Origin: Pectobacterium carotovorum | GTDB lineage: Bacteria > Pseudomonadota > Gammaproteobacteria > Enterobacterales > Enterobacteriaceae | Assembly: GCF_900129615.1 (NCBI RefSeq) | Contig: NZ_FQWI01000001.1 | Location: forward strand, 186,001 to 250,000 | Reading direction: 5' to 3' | Length of the DNA: 64,000 nucleotides | Part shown: one piece after another, positions 62,664 to 64,000 of the stretch | Position numbering within the stretch: the first letter of the stretch is position 1 | Layout: each line of letters begins with the position of its first letter | The notes under the pieces: generated by a model | What the model was told of the DNA's origin: nothing | The model's database searches: none | Seen by the model: only the letters and a program-made list of their open reading frames with translations | Position numbers and translations under genes: made by a program

Positions 62664-63569
62664 TTAACCTTTAATTCCGCTGCTGGTCACGCCTTGTACG
62701 AAGTAGCGCTGTGCCAGGAAGAAAACAATGATGGATGGCAGAATGGAGATGCTGGACATGGCCAGGATTTCATTCCACGGAGCGCCTTCAGTAACGTCGA
62801 TAGACATTTTCAGCGCCAGCGCAATCGGATATTTATCCACGCTATAAACATAAATCAGCGGACCGATGAAGTCGTTCATTGACCACATGAACTGGAACAG
62901 CGCAACAGAGATGATGGCTGGTTTCAAAATCGGCACGACCACATACCACAGTACCTGGAAGGAATTACAGCCATCGATCTGGGCGGCTTCTTCCATATCA
63001 CGTGGTACACCACGCAGGAACTGGATCAGCATGAACACAAAGAACCCTTGTGTTGCAAACGCGACCGGCAAGTACAGTGGCAGATAGCTGTTCAGCATGC
63101 CCATTTCACGAAACATGAGGTACTGCGGAATCAGCAACACGGTGCTTGGCAGCAGCATGGTGGCAATCAGCGTAGCAAACCAGAAGTTCTTCCACGGAAT
63201 GTCAAAGCGAGCGAAGCCATAAGCCACAATCACCGAGGAGATGACGGTCAGAACCACTTTCGGAATCACATACTGGAAAGTGTTAATCATGTAGTGACCG
63301 AAATTGTATTCCGTACCGGTTTTCCAACCGTTAACGAAACCGTCCCAGGTGGCGTGAGCAGGCCACAGACCCAACGTAGTGAAAATCTCGTGGTTAGGTT
63401 TGAACGATGCTGAGAACATCCACGCCAGTGGATAAAGCATCAGTAAACCAACGAACAGCAGTATCACGTAACGGATAGCGGCACTGAGTTTTTCTTTACG
63501 CAGCGTGCGGCGTACTTCTGCAGCAGCAACTTCTTGTGCTGTAGTCAGGTTTGAATGCATGTCAGCCAT
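62664..63569 (-). CDS. togN: Oligogalacturonide ABC transporter permease TogN
   Basis: A 301-residue MalG-type permease with six helices and the EAA loop EEAAQIDGCNSFQVL (about residues 205-220). Start at the ATG at 63569 with a strong GGAGG site; this overlaps the end of togM by 8 bp (ATGGCTGA), indicating coupling. Confidence 0.94.
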   Translation of the reverse strand: MADMHSNLTTAQEVAAAEVRRTLRKEKLSAAIRYVILLFVGLLMLYPLAWMFSASFKPNHEIFTTLGLWPAHATWDGFVNGWKTGTEYNFGHYMINTFQYVIPKVVLTVISSVIVAYGFARFDIPWKNFWFATLIATMLLPSTVLLIPQYLMFREMGMLNSYLPLYLPVAFATQGFFVFMLIQFLRGVPRDMEEAAQIDGCNSFQVLWYVVVPILKPAIISVALFQFMWSMNDFIGPLIYVYSVDKYPIALALKMSIDVTEGAPWNEILAMSSISILPSIIVFFLAQRYFVQGVTSSGIKG

Positions 63570-64000
63570 TTTTTCCTCCTTTATCAGCGGAGTAGAACAC
63601 CCAGTATTTCGACGACTTAAAGGAGATAGACGCAAATACCGCAACAACCAGGAACAGAACCCATGCTAAGGCAGCACCATAACCCATATCGAAATACTTG
63701 AACGCCGTATCATAGATATAGAGCGAGAACAGGTAGGTGTAGTGCGTTGGACCGCCGCCAGTAATGACGTAAGGTGCCGTAAACTCCTGGAATGCCTGAG
63801 TGGTCTGCATGATAAAGTTAAAGAAAATAACTGGCGTAATCAGCGGTACCGTTACTTTCAGGAACATTTGCCATTTGGATGCACCGTCGATCATTGCCGC
63901 TTCATACTGAGATTGCGGAACGTTCTGCAATGCAGCCAGGAAGATAACCATCGCGGAACCGAACTGCCATACGCGCAACAGTGTTACCGACATCAGTGCC
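63562..64000 (-). CDS. togM: Oligogalacturonide ABC transporter permease TogM (C-terminal part)
   Basis: Partial; the N-terminus runs off the right edge. The visible 145 residues contain the EAA loop (QYEAAMIDGASKWQMF) and two to three C-terminal helices of a MalF-type permease. TogM and TogN form the transmembrane channel. In Dickeya pelW lies next to togM, beyond this window. Confidence 0.92.
   Translation of the reverse strand, partial: ALMSVTLLRVWQFGSAMVIFLAALQNVPQSQYEAAMIDGASKWQMFLKVTVPLITPVIFFNFIMQTTQAFQEFTAPYVITGGGPTHYTYLFSLYIYDTAFKYFDMGYGAALAWVLFLVVAVFASISFKSSKYWVFYSADKGGKNG

Overview
The window comes from a soft-rot enterobacterium, almost certainly a Pectobacterium (formerly Erwinia carotovora). 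The housekeeping genes are close to those of Escherichia coli. Between them lie soft-rot markers: the rdgA/rdgB DNA-damage regulators, oligogalacturonate lyase (ogl) beside kdgR, the oligogalacturonide transporter togMNAB, the porin kdgM and a PaeX-type pectin acetylesterase. The species cannot be decided from this sequence. No tRNA, rRNA, CRISPR array, transposase or integrase gene was seen.

Layout. 0-6 kb: letB (partial)/letA, msrC, proQ, prc. 6-8 kb: a PEBP-family gene and an AraC regulator. 8-23 kb: a block in the same relative order as the E. coli 25-minute region (potDCBA, pepT, roxA, phoQP, purB, hflD, mnmA, nudJ, rluE, icd), here placed between prc and htpX. 23-29 kb: a variable segment with a secreted protein of unknown function, a membrane 4Fe-4S protein, rdgB, rdgA and a small unknown gene. 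29-38 kb: a GAF-PAS-GGDEF-EAL protein, the ypdAB two-component system with a YhjX-type transporter, and a UgpB-like binding protein with a glycerophosphodiesterase. 38-43 kb: htpX, ogl, kdgR, a yebO-like gene, a PheP-like permease. 43.6-51 kb: thrS-infC-rpmI-rplT-pheM-pheS-pheT-ihfA, then a YgbA_NO-family gene. 51-58 kb: ABC exporter, yddG, nadE, osmE, tcyP, ydjM. 58-64 kb: paeX-kdgM-togB-togA-togN-togM (partial), all on the minus strand.

How the genes work together. The pectin genes form a pathway in two clusters 18 kb apart. KdgM admits oligogalacturonides through the outer membrane, PaeX removes acetyl groups, TogMNAB carries them across the inner membrane, Ogl splits the dimers, and KdgR represses the set. 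KdgR-box-like sequences are visible before ogl (17 of 19 consensus positions) and kdgM (15 of 19). RdgA/RdgB is the known DNA-damage circuit controlling pectin lyase and carotovoricin; both genes have good promoters with ACAAC/GTTGT palindromes between -35 and -10, and rdgA appears leaderless. A YpdB-type tandem operator lies between ypdB and its likely target, the yhjX-like gene. A PhoP box is placed for phoPQ autoregulation. The translation operon keeps its classical controls: an anticodon-mimic hairpin before thrS, the AUU start of infC and the pheM attenuator.

Points for a second look are a 140-bp palindromic element that separates potC from potD, a PhoQ without the acidic sensor patch, a 1.8-kb islet after icd bounded by similar terminators, and an orphan ugpB-like/GDPD pair behind four TTTTCC repeats.
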